A DNA stretch of 52,385 nt from an uncultured Eubacteriales bacterium (GTDB lineage Bacteria; Bacillota; Clostridia; Lachnospirales; Lachnospiraceae), in assembly GCA_949289145.1 (NCBI GenBank), contig CASEML010000069.1, forward strand, positions 1 to 52,385. Reading direction: 5' to 3'. Shown here piece by piece: positions 18,118-27,155 of this stretch. Numbering within the stretch: the stretch's first letter is position 1; every line of letters starts with the position of its first letter. A program made the position numbers and the translations under genes. The notes below the pieces were generated by a model, which saw only the letters and a program-made list of their open reading frames with translations, was not told the origin of the DNA and did no database searches.

Positions 18118-19704
18118 ATGATGAGAGCATTATATTCTGGTGTATCAGGATTAAAAACACACCAGACAAAAATGGATGTAATTGGTAATAATATTGCAAA
18201 TGTAAATACAGTTGCATATAAGGCAAGCAGTATGAGTTTTCAGGAGTTAATGTATCAGACCACATCATCTGCTTCAGGTGCAGATGCAACCACAGGACGT
18301 GGAGGTGTTAATGCAAATCAGATTGGTTTGGGTGTTACTACAGGAGCAATTTCTAATACTATCACAACTCAGGGAGCTACACAGACTACAAATGATCCAT
18401 TTGATTTAAGTATTCAGGGAAACAGCTTTTTCATTGTAAATAACGGTTCTGAAAACTATTATACAAGAGCCGGTGCATTTTATGTGGATGGTGCGGGAAA
18501 CCTTGCAATGAAGACCACAGGTTATAATGTTATGGGCTGGGCAGCAGATGAAAATGGAAATTTGGCAGATGATATTACCGCATTGAAAATCATGTCAGCG
18601 GAAAATCAGACTTCCAGTCCGGAGGCTACAGAGTGGGCAAGAATCACAGGTATTCTTGATAAAAACGGTTCTAAATTAAACAATGAAGGACAAAGCATTT
18701 CATTACAGGTGTATGATGACTTGGGATATTCTTATACATGTAAATTCAGAATCATGCCGGTGCAGGATAATCAGGGAAACAATATTGACGGTTCTTATAC
18801 AATTGCGTTGGAAAACATTTTAGATTCCAACGGTGATACATTAGGAGCAAATAATTATTTGCAAGTGGCAGGTACAGTTGCTGCTTTGGACGATATCACT
18901 TTTGGTGACACTATAGTAGACCAGCAGGATTATAGTATTACAACAAGTATCACAAATGCGAACACGTCAAATCCGGTGACTACCTATATTGTAAAGGATC
19001 ATGATGGAACAACAAAGAATTTTACTGACAAAACGGAAGCTATTGCATATTACAATCAACTTACAGGGTTAGAAGTTCAGGTGGATGATCTTGGCGACAA
19101 TGATGGCGCTGTATTAGAAAGCAGTTTTGATGTTTATGGTTTTGCGTTAAATTATGACGTTTCAAATGGTTCGTTAACGAGTATTGGCGGGAATGAAACT
19201 GAGGTAGTAATGAATCTTAATAATGTAAAAGCAAGTATGAAAGCTGTAACAATTGATTTTTCCGGTTCTTCCAATGTTGCTAACGGTGGAGTTGCAACTA
19301 TTGAAGGCGTAGCGGGAGATGCAGATGGAAATATGGCAGGTAAGAAAGTGGGTACAATGTCTTCAATTTCCATTGATGGTAATGGTTATATCACAGCTAC
19401 TTATGATAATGGTAATTCCAGAACATTAGGATTAATTGCTGTTGCGAATTTTTCTAATGCGTCCGGTTTGGAAAAGCAGGGTGAAAATTTGTATTCAGCA
19501 TCTTTGAATTCCGGTGAAGCTTCTATTGGTGAAATAGCAGCTCAGGGTGAAAAAATGACAAATGGTACTTTGGAAATGTCAAATGTTGATTTATCCACAG
19601 AGTTTACTGAAATGATCACAACTCAGAGAGGTTTCCAGGCTAATAGCAGAATTATTACCACATCTGATACTCTTTTAGAAGAATTAGTAAATCTTAAGAG
19701 ATAA
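18118..19704 (+). CDS. flgE: Flagellar hook protein FlgE
   Basis: Main subunit of the flexible hook, 528 residues. The conserved N-terminus (MRALYSGVSGLKTHQTKMDV, then IGNNIANVNTVAYK) and C-terminus (MSNVDLSTEFTEMITTQRGF, QANSRIITTSDTLLEELVN) form the coiled-coil core. The middle is a variable surface domain. It starts MM (18118 or 18121) after GGAGGG. A strong GC-rich hairpin follows the stop. Confidence 0.96.
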   Translation: MMRALYSGVSGLKTHQTKMDVIGNNIANVNTVAYKASSMSFQELMYQTTSSASGADATTGRGGVNANQIGLGVTTGAISNTITTQGATQTTNDPFDLSIQGNSFFIVNNGSENYYTRAGAFYVDGAGNLAMKTTGYNVMGWAADENGNLADDITALKIMSAENQTSSPEATEWARITGILDKNGSKLNNEGQSISLQVYDDLGYSYTCKFRIMPVQDNQGNNIDGSYTIALENILDSNGDTLGANNYLQVAGTVAALDDITFGDTIVDQQDYSITTSITNANTSNPVTTYIVKDHDGTTKNFTDKTEAIAYYNQLTGLEVQVDDLGDNDGAVLESSFDVYGFALNYDVSNGSLTSIGGNETEVVMNLNNVKASMKAVTIDFSGSSNVANGGVATIEGVAGDADGNMAGKKVGTMSSISIDGNGYITATYDNGNSRTLGLIAVANFSNASGLEKQGENLYSASLNSGEASIGEIAAQGEKMTNGTLEMSNVDLSTEFTEMITTQRGFQANSRIITTSDTLLEELVNLKR

Positions 19705-19712
19705 TTTTAAAT

Positions 19713-19736
19713 GACGGGCGGCATATGCCGCCTGTC
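19713..19736 (+). promoter_or_regulatory. Strong GC-rich hairpin after flgE
   Basis: A 16-base perfect palindrome (arm GGCGGCAT, 19717-19732) extends by four more pairs, one of them G-U, to 19713-19736. It begins 8 bases after the flgE stop and about 18 bases before flbD. No T-run follows (TGTCCGTAAAG), so it is not a standard terminator. It may protect or delimit the upstream transcript, or attenuate the distal operon. Function is inference. Confidence 0.7.
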
Positions 19737-19753
19737 CGTAAAGAGGGAGAGAT

Positions 19754-19951
19754 ATGATAGAAGTAACAAAACTTAATGGTAAAAAGCTTATTGTAAATGC
19801 CGAGTTGATTGAAACAATTGAGGAAACACCTGACACGGTAATTTCTTTTGTGACAGGGAAAAAAATAATTGTAAAAGAAAGTAGACAAGAAGTCAAAAAT
19901 TTAGTAATATTATATAAAAAGGATCTTTTAATTAGGCGGAAAAATCAGTAA
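19754..19951 (+). CDS. flbD: Flagellar protein FlbD/SwrD
   Basis: A 65-residue protein of the FlbD/SwrD (YlzI) family, beginning MIEVTKLNGKKLIVNAELIE and continuing TIEETPDTVISFVTGKK. In B. subtilis SwrD increases flagellar motor power and is needed for swarming. It sits between flgE and motAB, which fits a role linked to the stator. AGAGGGAGAG precedes the ATG. Confidence 0.92.
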   Translation: MIEVTKLNGKKLIVNAELIETIEETPDTVISFVTGKKIIVKESRQEVKNLVILYKKDLLIRRKNQ

Positions 19952-20022
19952 ATTGTTACTATTATATAAATAAAAATTGTTATTGAGGTAAAGAGAAAAT
20001 ACGATTAGGAGTGGGTGAGTAA

Positions 20023-20826
20023 ATGGATTTAGCTACATTGATAGGCTTGATAGCCGGTATGGCGTTGATGATATTTGGTATTGTATCGGGAGATCAGGGG
20101 GTATCAGCGCTTGGAAACTTTTATGACTTTGCATCAGTGTTGATAACTTTTGGAGGTTCTTTTATGGCAGTGCTTGTCAGCTGCAGTATGAAGGATTTTA
20201 TAGAAGGTTTAAAAAGTATAAGGATGACTTTTAAGCCGCCACAGTTAGATGAAGCTGCAACCATTAAGACGGTAATGGATTTATCTAATATAGCACGTAA
20301 AGAAGGACTGCTTGCATTGGAAGAAGCTGCAAATAATCTGGAAGATGAATTCTTAAAAAAAGGCGTTCTTCTTGTAGTGGACGGTACAGACCCAGAGCTG
20401 GTACGAGTTATTATGGAAACAGAGCTTGATTGTATGGAGAGCAGACATAAAAAGAATATGACATTTTGGGATAATATTGCTTCCATGGGTCCTGCATGGG
20501 GTATGATTGGTACGTTGATCGGTTTGGTTAACATGTTAAAGAAGCTGGATGATCCGTCTTCTATCGGACCTGCTATGGCAACAGCTTTGATTACAACATT
20601 TTATGGTTCCGTGTTGGCAAACTGGCTTGCAACGCCTGCATCTAATAAATTGAAGGTTAATCATGAGGAAGAATACCGAGTAAAAGTAGTTATTATTGAA
20701 GGGCTTTTATCCATTCAGGCAGGAGAAAATCCAAGAGTAATCGGTGAAAAACTGAAATCATTCCTGTCACCGGCACAGCGAGTGGCCTTTGAACAGGAGG
20801 AAGGTGGAGGTGAAGCTGATGGCTAA
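20023..20826 (+). CDS. motA: Flagellar stator protein MotA
   Basis: MotA surrounds MotB in the proton or sodium channel that drives rotation. It has 267 residues with four membrane segments (near residues 4-22, 34-52, 155-175, 185-205). The conserved proline-containing segments MGPAWGMIGTLIGLVNML and ANWLATPASNKL are present, and the large cytoplasmic loop that meets FliG lies between them. GGAGTGGGTGA precedes the ATG. Confidence 0.95.
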   Translation: MDLATLIGLIAGMALMIFGIVSGDQGVSALGNFYDFASVLITFGGSFMAVLVSCSMKDFIEGLKSIRMTFKPPQLDEAATIKTVMDLSNIARKEGLLALEEAANNLEDEFLKKGVLLVVDGTDPELVRVIMETELDCMESRHKKNMTFWDNIASMGPAWGMIGTLIGLVNMLKKLDDPSSIGPAMATALITTFYGSVLANWLATPASNKLKVNHEEEYRVKVVIIEGLLSIQAGENPRVIGEKLKSFLSPAQRVAFEQEEGGGEADG

Positions 20827-21613
20827 GAAGCGACAGGAGGATCCACCAAAAGGGCTGGCACCATGGATGGCAACCTTCAGCGATCTGATGAATCTTTTGC
20901 TGTGCTTCTTTGTGCTTCTATTCTCTATGTCTACTGTTGATGCAGAAAAGTTTGAACAGTTGGCAGCATCCTTGGCAAGCAGTTTTAGCATATTGCCAAA
21001 TGGGGCTTCAGCTATAGGTGATGGCGTTTTGGTATCCAACGGAGTGAGTCAGTTAAATGAACTTGCAGAGTATGTGAATAATATGGGATATGAAGCAGAA
21101 GAGCAAGAAGAGAGTGATGCAATAGAAGAAGTGAAGAAGGAACAGCTTGCAGAAACAGAAAAAATTGCAGAACAGGTACAAGAACTGGTAGAAGCGAACA
21201 ATATGGCAGAACAAGTAAATGTTGAGTTTAATGGACAATATGTATCTATTACTTTAAATGGGGCATTACTATTTGATTCTGGAAGTGCAGAAATCAAAGA
21301 AGAGTCAAAACCTATATTAGATAAGGTGGCAATGATTCTTACAAAATATAAAGACCATATCATAGAAATTGAGGGTCATACGGATAACGTACCTATCCAT
21401 ACGGCAAAATACAAAGATAATAATGAACTATCAAGTTTTCGGGCTCTGTCAGTGTTTAATTATTTATTGGAGGTATCTGATTTGGATCCTGCAACGTTAA
21501 AGCATACGGGACGCGGTGAATATGTTCCGGCAGCAGATAATTCAACAGCAGAGGGCAGAATGAGAAATAGACGAGTAGAAATTAAAATTTACAGTAATTT
21601 ACTGGATGATTAA
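20819..21613 (+). CDS. motB: Flagellar stator protein MotB
   Basis: Stator subunit carrying the ion-binding aspartate and a peptidoglycan anchor. It has 264 residues. The single membrane helix follows WMATFSDLMNLLL, where D22 is the expected ion-binding residue. The OmpA-like domain shows FDSGSAEI and IEGHTDNVPIH. ATG 20819 was chosen for GGAGGTGA 5 bases upstream. It overlaps the motA stop by 8 bases, a sign of translational coupling. The Glu/Ala-rich linker is about 60 residues. Confidence 0.96.
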   Translation: MAKKRQEDPPKGLAPWMATFSDLMNLLLCFFVLLFSMSTVDAEKFEQLAASLASSFSILPNGASAIGDGVLVSNGVSQLNELAEYVNNMGYEAEEQEESDAIEEVKKEQLAETEKIAEQVQELVEANNMAEQVNVEFNGQYVSITLNGALLFDSGSAEIKEESKPILDKVAMILTKYKDHIIEIEGHTDNVPIHTAKYKDNNELSSFRALSVFNYLLEVSDLDPATLKHTGRGEYVPAADNSTAEGRMRNRRVEIKIYSNLLDD

Positions 21614-21629
21614 AGGGGGATTGTGAGTT

Positions 21630-22145
21630 ATGAAGAAAAATTTATTTAGTATTTTAATTTTGGCACTTGTGCTTGTAAATCTTGTGTTGAATGTAGTTAT
21701 GATATTTAGTGTTTTTCCAGCAGCGAAGAAAACTAATAATCTGATAACACAGATTTGCAGTATTTTAGATATTGAACTAACACCAGATGAAGGAGAAACC
21801 CAGAAGGTATCGATGGACAAACTGGCAGTGTATGAACTTTCTGAAGGTGCCACCATGACTATGAATTTTAAAAGTGGCGAAGACGGAAAGGCACATTATC
21901 TTGTGACAGCTGTAAGCATTTCCATGAATACAGAAAGTGATGGTTATAAAAAATATGGCGAAACAATTTCTGAAAAAGAAAGTATTATAAAAGGTGAAAT
22001 CAGCAATATAGTATCAACTTACACTATGGAAGAATATCAGGTAGATGCAGCCGGTATCCGTTCAGAAATTGTGAAAAGTCTTCAGGAAATGTTTGAATCA
22101 GACTTTATTGTTGATGTAACATTCAGTGAACCAATCTACCAATAA
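21630..22145 (+). CDS. fliL: Flagellar basal body-associated protein FliL
   Basis: A 171-residue protein with one N-terminal membrane helix (residues 4-30) and an extracytoplasmic domain, as in FliL, which forms rings around the stator and supports torque. The conserved C-terminus is SEIVKSLQEMFESDFIVDVTF. It lies between motB and fliM, its usual place. Confidence 0.9.
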   Translation: MKKNLFSILILALVLVNLVLNVVMIFSVFPAAKKTNNLITQICSILDIELTPDEGETQKVSMDKLAVYELSEGATMTMNFKSGEDGKAHYLVTAVSISMNTESDGYKKYGETISEKESIIKGEISNIVSTYTMEEYQVDAAGIRSEIVKSLQEMFESDFIVDVTFSEPIYQ

Positions 22146-22184
22146 TTCGCAAAGCTTAAAGAAAGTCACGGAGGTGGTGAACAG

Positions 22185-23165
22185 ATGAGTGATATATTGT
22201 CTCAGGAAGAAATAGATAATCTAATGAAAGCGCTGAGCAGTGGCGAGTTAGATGTAGATGATATGAAAGATACTAAGGAGAAGCAGGTCAAGGATTATGA
22301 TTTTGCTAGACCTGCCAAATTTTCAAAGGAACATCTTAGAACTCTTGAGATTATTTTTGAACATTACGGAAGATTGTTGGCAACGAATCTTCCAGTATAT
22401 TTAAGAAAAAACGTTCAGGTAGAAGTTATGAACTCAGAAGCATTGACTTATTCTGAATTTTCCAATGCGTTGTCAAATCCGGTGGTGTTAGGAATTACTA
22501 ATTTTTCGCCATTGCCGGGAAGTATAGTATTGGAACTTGCTCCAAATCTTGCATATGCAATGATTGACCGAATGTTAGGCGGGCAAGGTATGCCATTGGA
22601 AAAGGCAAGAGAGTTTTCTGAAATAGAATTAGCTATTATGGAAAGGGTATTTAATACCTGTGTAGAGCTGTTAAGAGTTCCATGGGAAAATGTAGTAGAA
22701 ATTTCGCCTCGGCTGGAAAGGATTGAAACCAATTCTCAGTTTGCACAGATTATTTCGCCAAGTGAAATGATAGCTTTGGTAACATTAAGTATTACCATCG
22801 GGGATGTGGATGGATTGATGAATATCTGTCTCCCGTTTATGTGTTTAGAGGATATTATAGATAAATTGAACACCAAGTATTGGTTCTCAACTATGCAGGA
22901 TAAGGAAGACGGAAGCTATGAAGAAGCGATTGAAATGCTTATTTCCAAAGCAAATGTTCCAGTCAAAGCCTTGCTTGGAAAGAGTTCAATTTCTGTTAGT
23001 GATTTTGCAAGTATACAAGTTGGTGATGTGATTCGTTTGGATACAAAGGTGGAAGACGAATTGAGTGTATATGTGGGTAATATCAGGAAGTTTACGGCAT
23101 TACCAGGTTCTACTGGCGATAAATATGCTGTTAGAATTACATCAGTCATAAGAGAGGAGCAGTGA
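22185..23165 (+). CDS. fliM: Flagellar motor switch protein FliM
   Basis: C-ring protein that binds CheY-P. It has 326 residues. The N-terminal CheY-binding peptide is SDILSQEEIDNLMKAL. The CheC-like middle domain includes DFARPAKFSKEHLRTLEIIF and PLPGSIVLELAPNLAYAMIDRML. The C-terminal SpoA domain includes GDVIRLDTKVEDELSVYVG. GGAGGTGGTGA precedes the start. Confidence 0.96.
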   Translation: MSDILSQEEIDNLMKALSSGELDVDDMKDTKEKQVKDYDFARPAKFSKEHLRTLEIIFEHYGRLLATNLPVYLRKNVQVEVMNSEALTYSEFSNALSNPVVLGITNFSPLPGSIVLELAPNLAYAMIDRMLGGQGMPLEKAREFSEIELAIMERVFNTCVELLRVPWENVVEISPRLERIETNSQFAQIISPSEMIALVTLSITIGDVDGLMNICLPFMCLEDIIDKLNTKYWFSTMQDKEDGSYEEAIEMLISKANVPVKALLGKSSISVSDFASIQVGDVIRLDTKVEDELSVYVGNIRKFTALPGSTGDKYAVRITSVIREEQ

Positions 23166-23169
23166 GTTT

Positions 23170-24402
23170 ATGGAGGGAATGTTATCGCAGGAAGAAATAA
23201 ACGCCTTACTTAATGGTGGTGCTGATAACACAGACTCTGGAAATGATAGTGAAGTTGAAGAGTTGTTGACAGAGGAAGAAAAGGACGCGGTTGGAGAAAT
23301 TTCTAATATCAGTATGGGTACTGCGGCTACAACGTTGTATTCTCTGGTAAATCAGAGAGTTACAATTACTACGCCGACTGTGTCCTGCACTACATGGGAA
23401 AAAGTAGCACAGGATTATGATAGACCATGTGTATTCATTCAGCTTTCATATAAAGAAGGGTTGGATGGCAAAAATATTTTGATATTGAAAGATCAAGATG
23501 TTAAGATAATTGCCGATTTAATGATGGGCGGAGACGGTACAAATACAGACGGAGAACTGGGTGAGTTGCATCTCAGTGCCATTAGTGAAGCTATGAATCA
23601 GATGATGGGATCATCGGCCACATCACTGTCTAATATGCTAAATATGATGATCGATATCAGTCCGCCAATAGCTAGTCTAGTTGATTTAAATGATAATTTT
23701 GACGAGGATGCTGTGGCGGGGTTTCTGAAGGGAACATTTGTAAAAGTGGCATTTAAAATGGAAATTGGTGATTTGGTAGATAGCACCATCATGCAGTTAT
23801 ATCCGGTTGAATTTGCAAAGAAATTGTATGAAACCTTTATAGCGGGCACCCTTGACATGGGGGTGGGCTCTTCCAATCAGGAACCGGCACCACAGGCAAC
23901 ACCGATACAGCAGGAACAGATCCAGCAACAGCAGACTACGCCTCAAATGGATATGAATATGGCGGCGCAGGGAATGCAGATGCAAGGAATGCCAATGCAG
24001 GGAATGCAGATGCAAGGAGTACCAATGCAGGGAATGCAGATGCAAGGAGTACCAATGCAGGGAATGCAGATGCAAGGAGTACCAATGCAAGGAATGCCAA
24101 TGCAGAATGTTAATATACAGCCTGCACAGTTCCAGCCTTTTGCTAATAATATTGGTATGCTCAATCAGCAGGAAAATATTGATTTAATTATGGATGTTCC
24201 ATTAGATGTTACAGTAGAGTTAGGACGTACATCAAAATCCATTCATGACATATTAGAGTTTGCACCAGGTACCATTATTGAATTAAACAAGATAGCAGGG
24301 GAACCTATTGATGTGCTTGTTAACGGCAAGTATGTTGCAAAGGGTGAAGTTGTTGTAATTGAGGAAAGTTTTGGTATTAGAATTACAGAGATTATTCATT
24401 GA
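23170..24402 (+). CDS. fliY: Motor switch phosphatase FliY (CheC-like plus FliN domain)
   Basis: FliY is the Firmicutes form of FliN, combining a CheY-P phosphatase-like domain with the C-ring SpoA domain. It has 410 residues. The N-terminal peptide is EGMLSQEEINALLNGG. The CheC-like domain has EISNISMGTAATTL and EAMNQMMGSSATSLSNM. A Gln/Met-rich linker of about 70 residues holds tandem 10-residue repeats. The C-terminal FliN domain is LDVTVELGRTSKSIHDIL to VVVIEESFGIRITEI. Its start is 4 bases after the fliM stop. Confidence 0.95.
   Translation: MEGMLSQEEINALLNGGADNTDSGNDSEVEELLTEEEKDAVGEISNISMGTAATTLYSLVNQRVTITTPTVSCTTWEKVAQDYDRPCVFIQLSYKEGLDGKNILILKDQDVKIIADLMMGGDGTNTDGELGELHLSAISEAMNQMMGSSATSLSNMLNMMIDISPPIASLVDLNDNFDEDAVAGFLKGTFVKVAFKMEIGDLVDSTIMQLYPVEFAKKLYETFIAGTLDMGVGSSNQEPAPQATPIQQEQIQQQQTTPQMDMNMAAQGMQMQGMPMQGMQMQGVPMQGMQMQGVPMQGMQMQGVPMQGMPMQNVNIQPAQFQPFANNIGMLNQQENIDLIMDVPLDVTVELGRTSKSIHDILEFAPGTIIELNKIAGEPIDVLVNGKYVAKGEVVVIEESFGIRITEIIH
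23971..24105 (+). repeat. 30-bp in-frame tandem repeat in fliY
   Basis: Four full 30-base units (23971-24000, 24001-24030, 24031-24060, 24061-24090) and a 15-base partial copy. The encoded unit is GMQMQG(V/M)PMQ. The units are nearly identical, which indicates recent expansion. The repeat lies in the linker between the phosphatase-like and FliN domains, and any change in copy number keeps the frame. Confidence 0.95.
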
Positions 24403-24442
24403 TGATACTGAGGAAATAATATAACAATAGGAGTGAAAAAGT

Positions 24443-24805
24443 ATGGCAAAAAATATTTTAATTTGTGATGATGCAGCGTTTATGAGAATGATGATTAAAG
24501 ATATCCTTTCAAAGAATGGATATAATGTGGTAGGGGAAGCAGAAAATGGAGCAAAAGCAGTTGAGAAGTATAATGAATTAAAGCCTGATTTAGTATTAAT
24601 GGATATTACTATGCCGGAAATGGATGGAATTCAAGCGTTGAAGAAAATTAAAGAAGGCGATGCAGGAGCAACGGTAATTATGTGTTCTGCAATGGGACAG
24701 CAGGCAATGGTGATTGAGTCTATTCAGTCTGGGGCAAAAGATTTTATTGTAAAGCCATTTCAGGCAGACCGTGTGCTAGAAGCAGTGAAGAAGGTTATTG
24801 GATAA
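24443..24805 (+). CDS. cheY: Chemotaxis response regulator CheY
   Basis: Single-domain receiver of 120 residues. The acidic pocket is DD at 9-10, the phosphoacceptor is D54 (LVLMDITMPEMDG), and the conserved lysine is K104 (FIVKPFQ). CheY-P binds FliM and FliY to change rotation. It lies between fliY and fliO, as in B. subtilis. Confidence 0.96.
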   Translation: MAKNILICDDAAFMRMMIKDILSKNGYNVVGEAENGAKAVEKYNELKPDLVLMDITMPEMDGIQALKKIKEGDAGATVIMCSAMGQQAMVIESIQSGAKDFIVKPFQADRVLEAVKKVIG

Positions 24806-25177
24806 ATGAATGTATTGATGACAAGCTACTCTCGATTGAGTAGCTTTGCACAGTTAATTACACTGTTAATTGTGTTTATTTTCGTATTGGCACTTACTTT
24901 TTATGCTACCAAATGGATGGCAAAAATACAGAAGAGCCAATTTAAAAATTCTAATATAGAGGTGATTGAGACCTTTCGACTAAGCAATACTAAGTACATT
25001 CAGATTGTAAAGCTGGGTGAAAAATATGTTGCAATTGCAGTAGGGAAGGACACTGTGACTTTTCTTGCTGAATTAGAAGAGTCACAATTAGATTTGACTA
25101 AGACAGTGGAAGGGACAAATACATTAGAATTTCAGGAAATATTAAAAAAAGTAAAAGACTTGAACAGAAAGAAGTAA
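24806..25177 (+). CDS. fliO: Flagellar biosynthesis protein FliO
   Basis: A 123-residue protein with one membrane helix (about residues 12-34) and a basic cytoplasmic domain with the FliO-type pattern IEVIETFRLSNTKYIQIVKLGEKYVAI split around a beta-rich core. FliO helps FliP oligomerise during export-gate assembly. It starts directly after the cheY stop. Confidence 0.88.
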   Translation: MNVLMTSYSRLSSFAQLITLLIVFIFVLALTFYATKWMAKIQKSQFKNSNIEVIETFRLSNTKYIQIVKLGEKYVAIAVGKDTVTFLAELEESQLDLTKTVEGTNTLEFQEILKKVKDLNRKK

Positions 25178-25190
25178 GCGGGCAGGTAAC

Positions 25191-26081
25191 ATGATGAAAA
25201 AGGTAATAAAAAAGAAAACAGTAATCCGTTTACTGGTTTTTCTATGGGTTATGGTAATGGCAGGTTTTCAGATGAATCCTGTTTCAGTGAAGGCAGCAGC
25301 TACTACGAGTACTGCAGGTGGTACAACGAGTACAAGTGAAACAACAAGTGCAGATGGAACAAGTAGTTCTGAACAGACGGCAAATGATTTGAATCTAGGA
25401 AGTGATTTAACTATTTCCTACAGCAATGGCAATGGTGAGTTTTCGAGTACAATACAGATTCTTCTTGTGCTTACTTTGATTTCCGTGGCACCGTTTTTGC
25501 TGATTATGCTGACTTCCTTTACAAGAATTATTATTGTACTTCATTTCACAAGGGCTGCTTTGAATACTCAGACGGCACCCCCGAATCAGGTACTTATTGG
25601 TTTGGCTGTGTTCCTTACTATTTTTATTATGAGTCCGATTTTTAATCAGATTAACGAAGAAGCGATTCAGCCTTTTAATGATGGTGAGATGACACAGGAA
25701 GAAGCAATAGAAGCGGGAATGCAGCCGTTGCGGGAATTCATGTATGGACAGACACAGCGAAAAGATGTGCAGTTATTTATGGATATTTCCGGTGAAATAG
25801 ACAATGTGGAAAATCCGAATGAATTTACAGAAGATGATGTTCCTACATATGTGCTTGTTCCAAGCTTTATTATAAGCGAATTAAGGACGGCTTTTATTAT
25901 AGGATTTATAATTTATATTCCATTTATTATAATTGATATGGTTGTTGCGTCTACCCTTATGTCCATGGGAATGATGATGCTTCCGCCGACTACGATATCT
26001 CTGCCATTTAAGATATTATTGTTTGTATTGGCAGATGGCTGGAACTTGGTGATTGGCAGTCTGGTTAAGACGTTTTATTAG
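25191..26081 (+). CDS. fliP: Flagellar export gate protein FliP
   Basis: Core subunit of the type III export gate. It has 296 residues, longer than the usual 220-250. A basic start and hydrophobic helix look like a signal peptide (ending near VKAAA). A Thr/Ser-rich insert of about 40 residues follows before the conserved region (VLTLISVAPFLLIMLTSFTR, TAPPNQVLIGLAVFLT, MSMGMMMLPPTTISLPFK). Start ATG 25191 or 25194. Confidence 0.95.
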   Translation: MMKKVIKKKTVIRLLVFLWVMVMAGFQMNPVSVKAAATTSTAGGTTSTSETTSADGTSSSEQTANDLNLGSDLTISYSNGNGEFSSTIQILLVLTLISVAPFLLIMLTSFTRIIIVLHFTRAALNTQTAPPNQVLIGLAVFLTIFIMSPIFNQINEEAIQPFNDGEMTQEEAIEAGMQPLREFMYGQTQRKDVQLFMDISGEIDNVENPNEFTEDDVPTYVLVPSFIISELRTAFIIGFIIYIPFIIIDMVVASTLMSMGMMMLPPTTISLPFKILLFVLADGWNLVIGSLVKTFY

Positions 26082-26101
26082 CGTAAAAAGGAGTGTAAAC
26101 A

Positions 26102-26371
26102 GTGACGGTAGATGTTGTTGTGGATATTGCAAAAGCCACACTTTGGAACATTATAATTACATCAGCACCTGTTCTGCTGATTTCATTAGTTGTGGGGCTG
26201 ATTATCAGCATTTTTCAGACGGCTACGTCAATACAGGAACAAACGTTGACCTTTGTTCCGAAGATTTTGGCGATTTTTTTATCCTTAATGCTTTTAGGAG
26301 GCTGGATGTTAAATAGCATGTCAGATTTTATGATACAGCTCTGGTCAGATTTTAGCATATATATAGGTTAA
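26102..26371 (+). CDS. fliQ: Flagellar export gate protein FliQ
   Basis: An 89-residue protein with two membrane helices (LLISLVVGLIISIFQTATS and ILAIFLSLMLLGGWML), containing the family motif QTATSIQEQTLTFVPK. The start is GTG 26102 after AAAAGGAG. It sits between fliP and fliR. Confidence 0.95.
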   Translation: MTVDVVVDIAKATLWNIIITSAPVLLISLVVGLIISIFQTATSIQEQTLTFVPKILAIFLSLMLLGGWMLNSMSDFMIQLWSDFSIYIG

Positions 26372-26375
26372 ACCA

Positions 26376-27155
26376 ATGGTAAATATTAGTTTTACATTAC
26401 AGGATTTTGAATATTTTTTCTTGATTCTTGTACGAATGTCTGCTTTTATTGCAGTTGCACCGTATTTTTCCATGTCGCAGGTTCCGGCAAAAGTTAAAGC
26501 AGGTATTGCTCTTTCGGTATCTATGTTGTTGTGGTTTATGGTGCCTCAAGGAACAATTGTCTATGAAACGGTTATTGATTATGCTATTATTGTGCTTAAA
26601 GAGGCAGTAGTAGGTTTGTTGATTGGATTTGCGGCAAATATTTGTAATTACATTATTTTGTTCGCAGGCAGAATTATTGACATGGATATGGGATTTGCCA
26701 TGGTAGATGTTTTTGATCCGGTAACAAAGGAACAGGTTAGTATTTCCGGAACATTGTATAATTATTTGGTTCTGCTGTGTCTTCTATGCAGCGGCATGCA
26801 TACATATGTGTTGCGTGCATTAATTGATTCCTATCAGTTAATACCCCTCAATGAAGCGGTATTTAACATAAATGGAATATATCAGGGAATGTTAGAGTTT
26901 TTAAGCGATTATGTAATTATTGGTTTTCGAATCTATCTTCCTATTTTTATGGCGCTTATGGTGCTTAATGTAGTACTTGGTGTCTTGGCAAAGGTTGCAC
27001 CGCAGATGAATATGTTTGTTGTGGGTATACAGTTAAAGATACTTACAGGACTTGCTGTTATGTTTGTGACAGTTTATTTGCTGCCAAGCATTTCCAATTT
27101 TATATTTAGTGAAACAAAGAAAATGTTGGTGACATTCATTGAGAATATGTATTGA
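26376..27155 (+). CDS. fliR: Flagellar export gate protein FliR
   Basis: A 259-residue membrane protein with about six helices, matching FliR (RMSAFIAVAPYFS, VPAKVKAGIALSVS, GRIIDMDMGFAMVDVFDP, APQMNMFVVGIQLKI). The ribosome site is weak and the gene starts 4 bases after fliQ, so it is probably translationally coupled. Confidence 0.95.
   Translation: MVNISFTLQDFEYFFLILVRMSAFIAVAPYFSMSQVPAKVKAGIALSVSMLLWFMVPQGTIVYETVIDYAIIVLKEAVVGLLIGFAANICNYIILFAGRIIDMDMGFAMVDVFDPVTKEQVSISGTLYNYLVLLCLLCSGMHTYVLRALIDSYQLIPLNEAVFNINGIYQGMLEFLSDYVIIGFRIYLPIFMALMVLNVVLGVLAKVAPQMNMFVVGIQLKILTGLAVMFVTVYLLPSISNFIFSETKKMLVTFIENMY

Noticed and set aside
19754..19951. flbD as a chance open frame because of its 65-codon length
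   Set aside because: The sequence matches the FlbD/SwrD family, has a good ribosome site and the standard position, so it was kept as a gene.
23797..24090. Antisense open frame rich in His, Leu and Ser
   Set aside because: It arises from the complement of the 30-bp repeats in fliY.
23971..24105. CRISPR array
   Set aside because: The repeat units are directly abutted with no spacers and lie in frame in a coding region.
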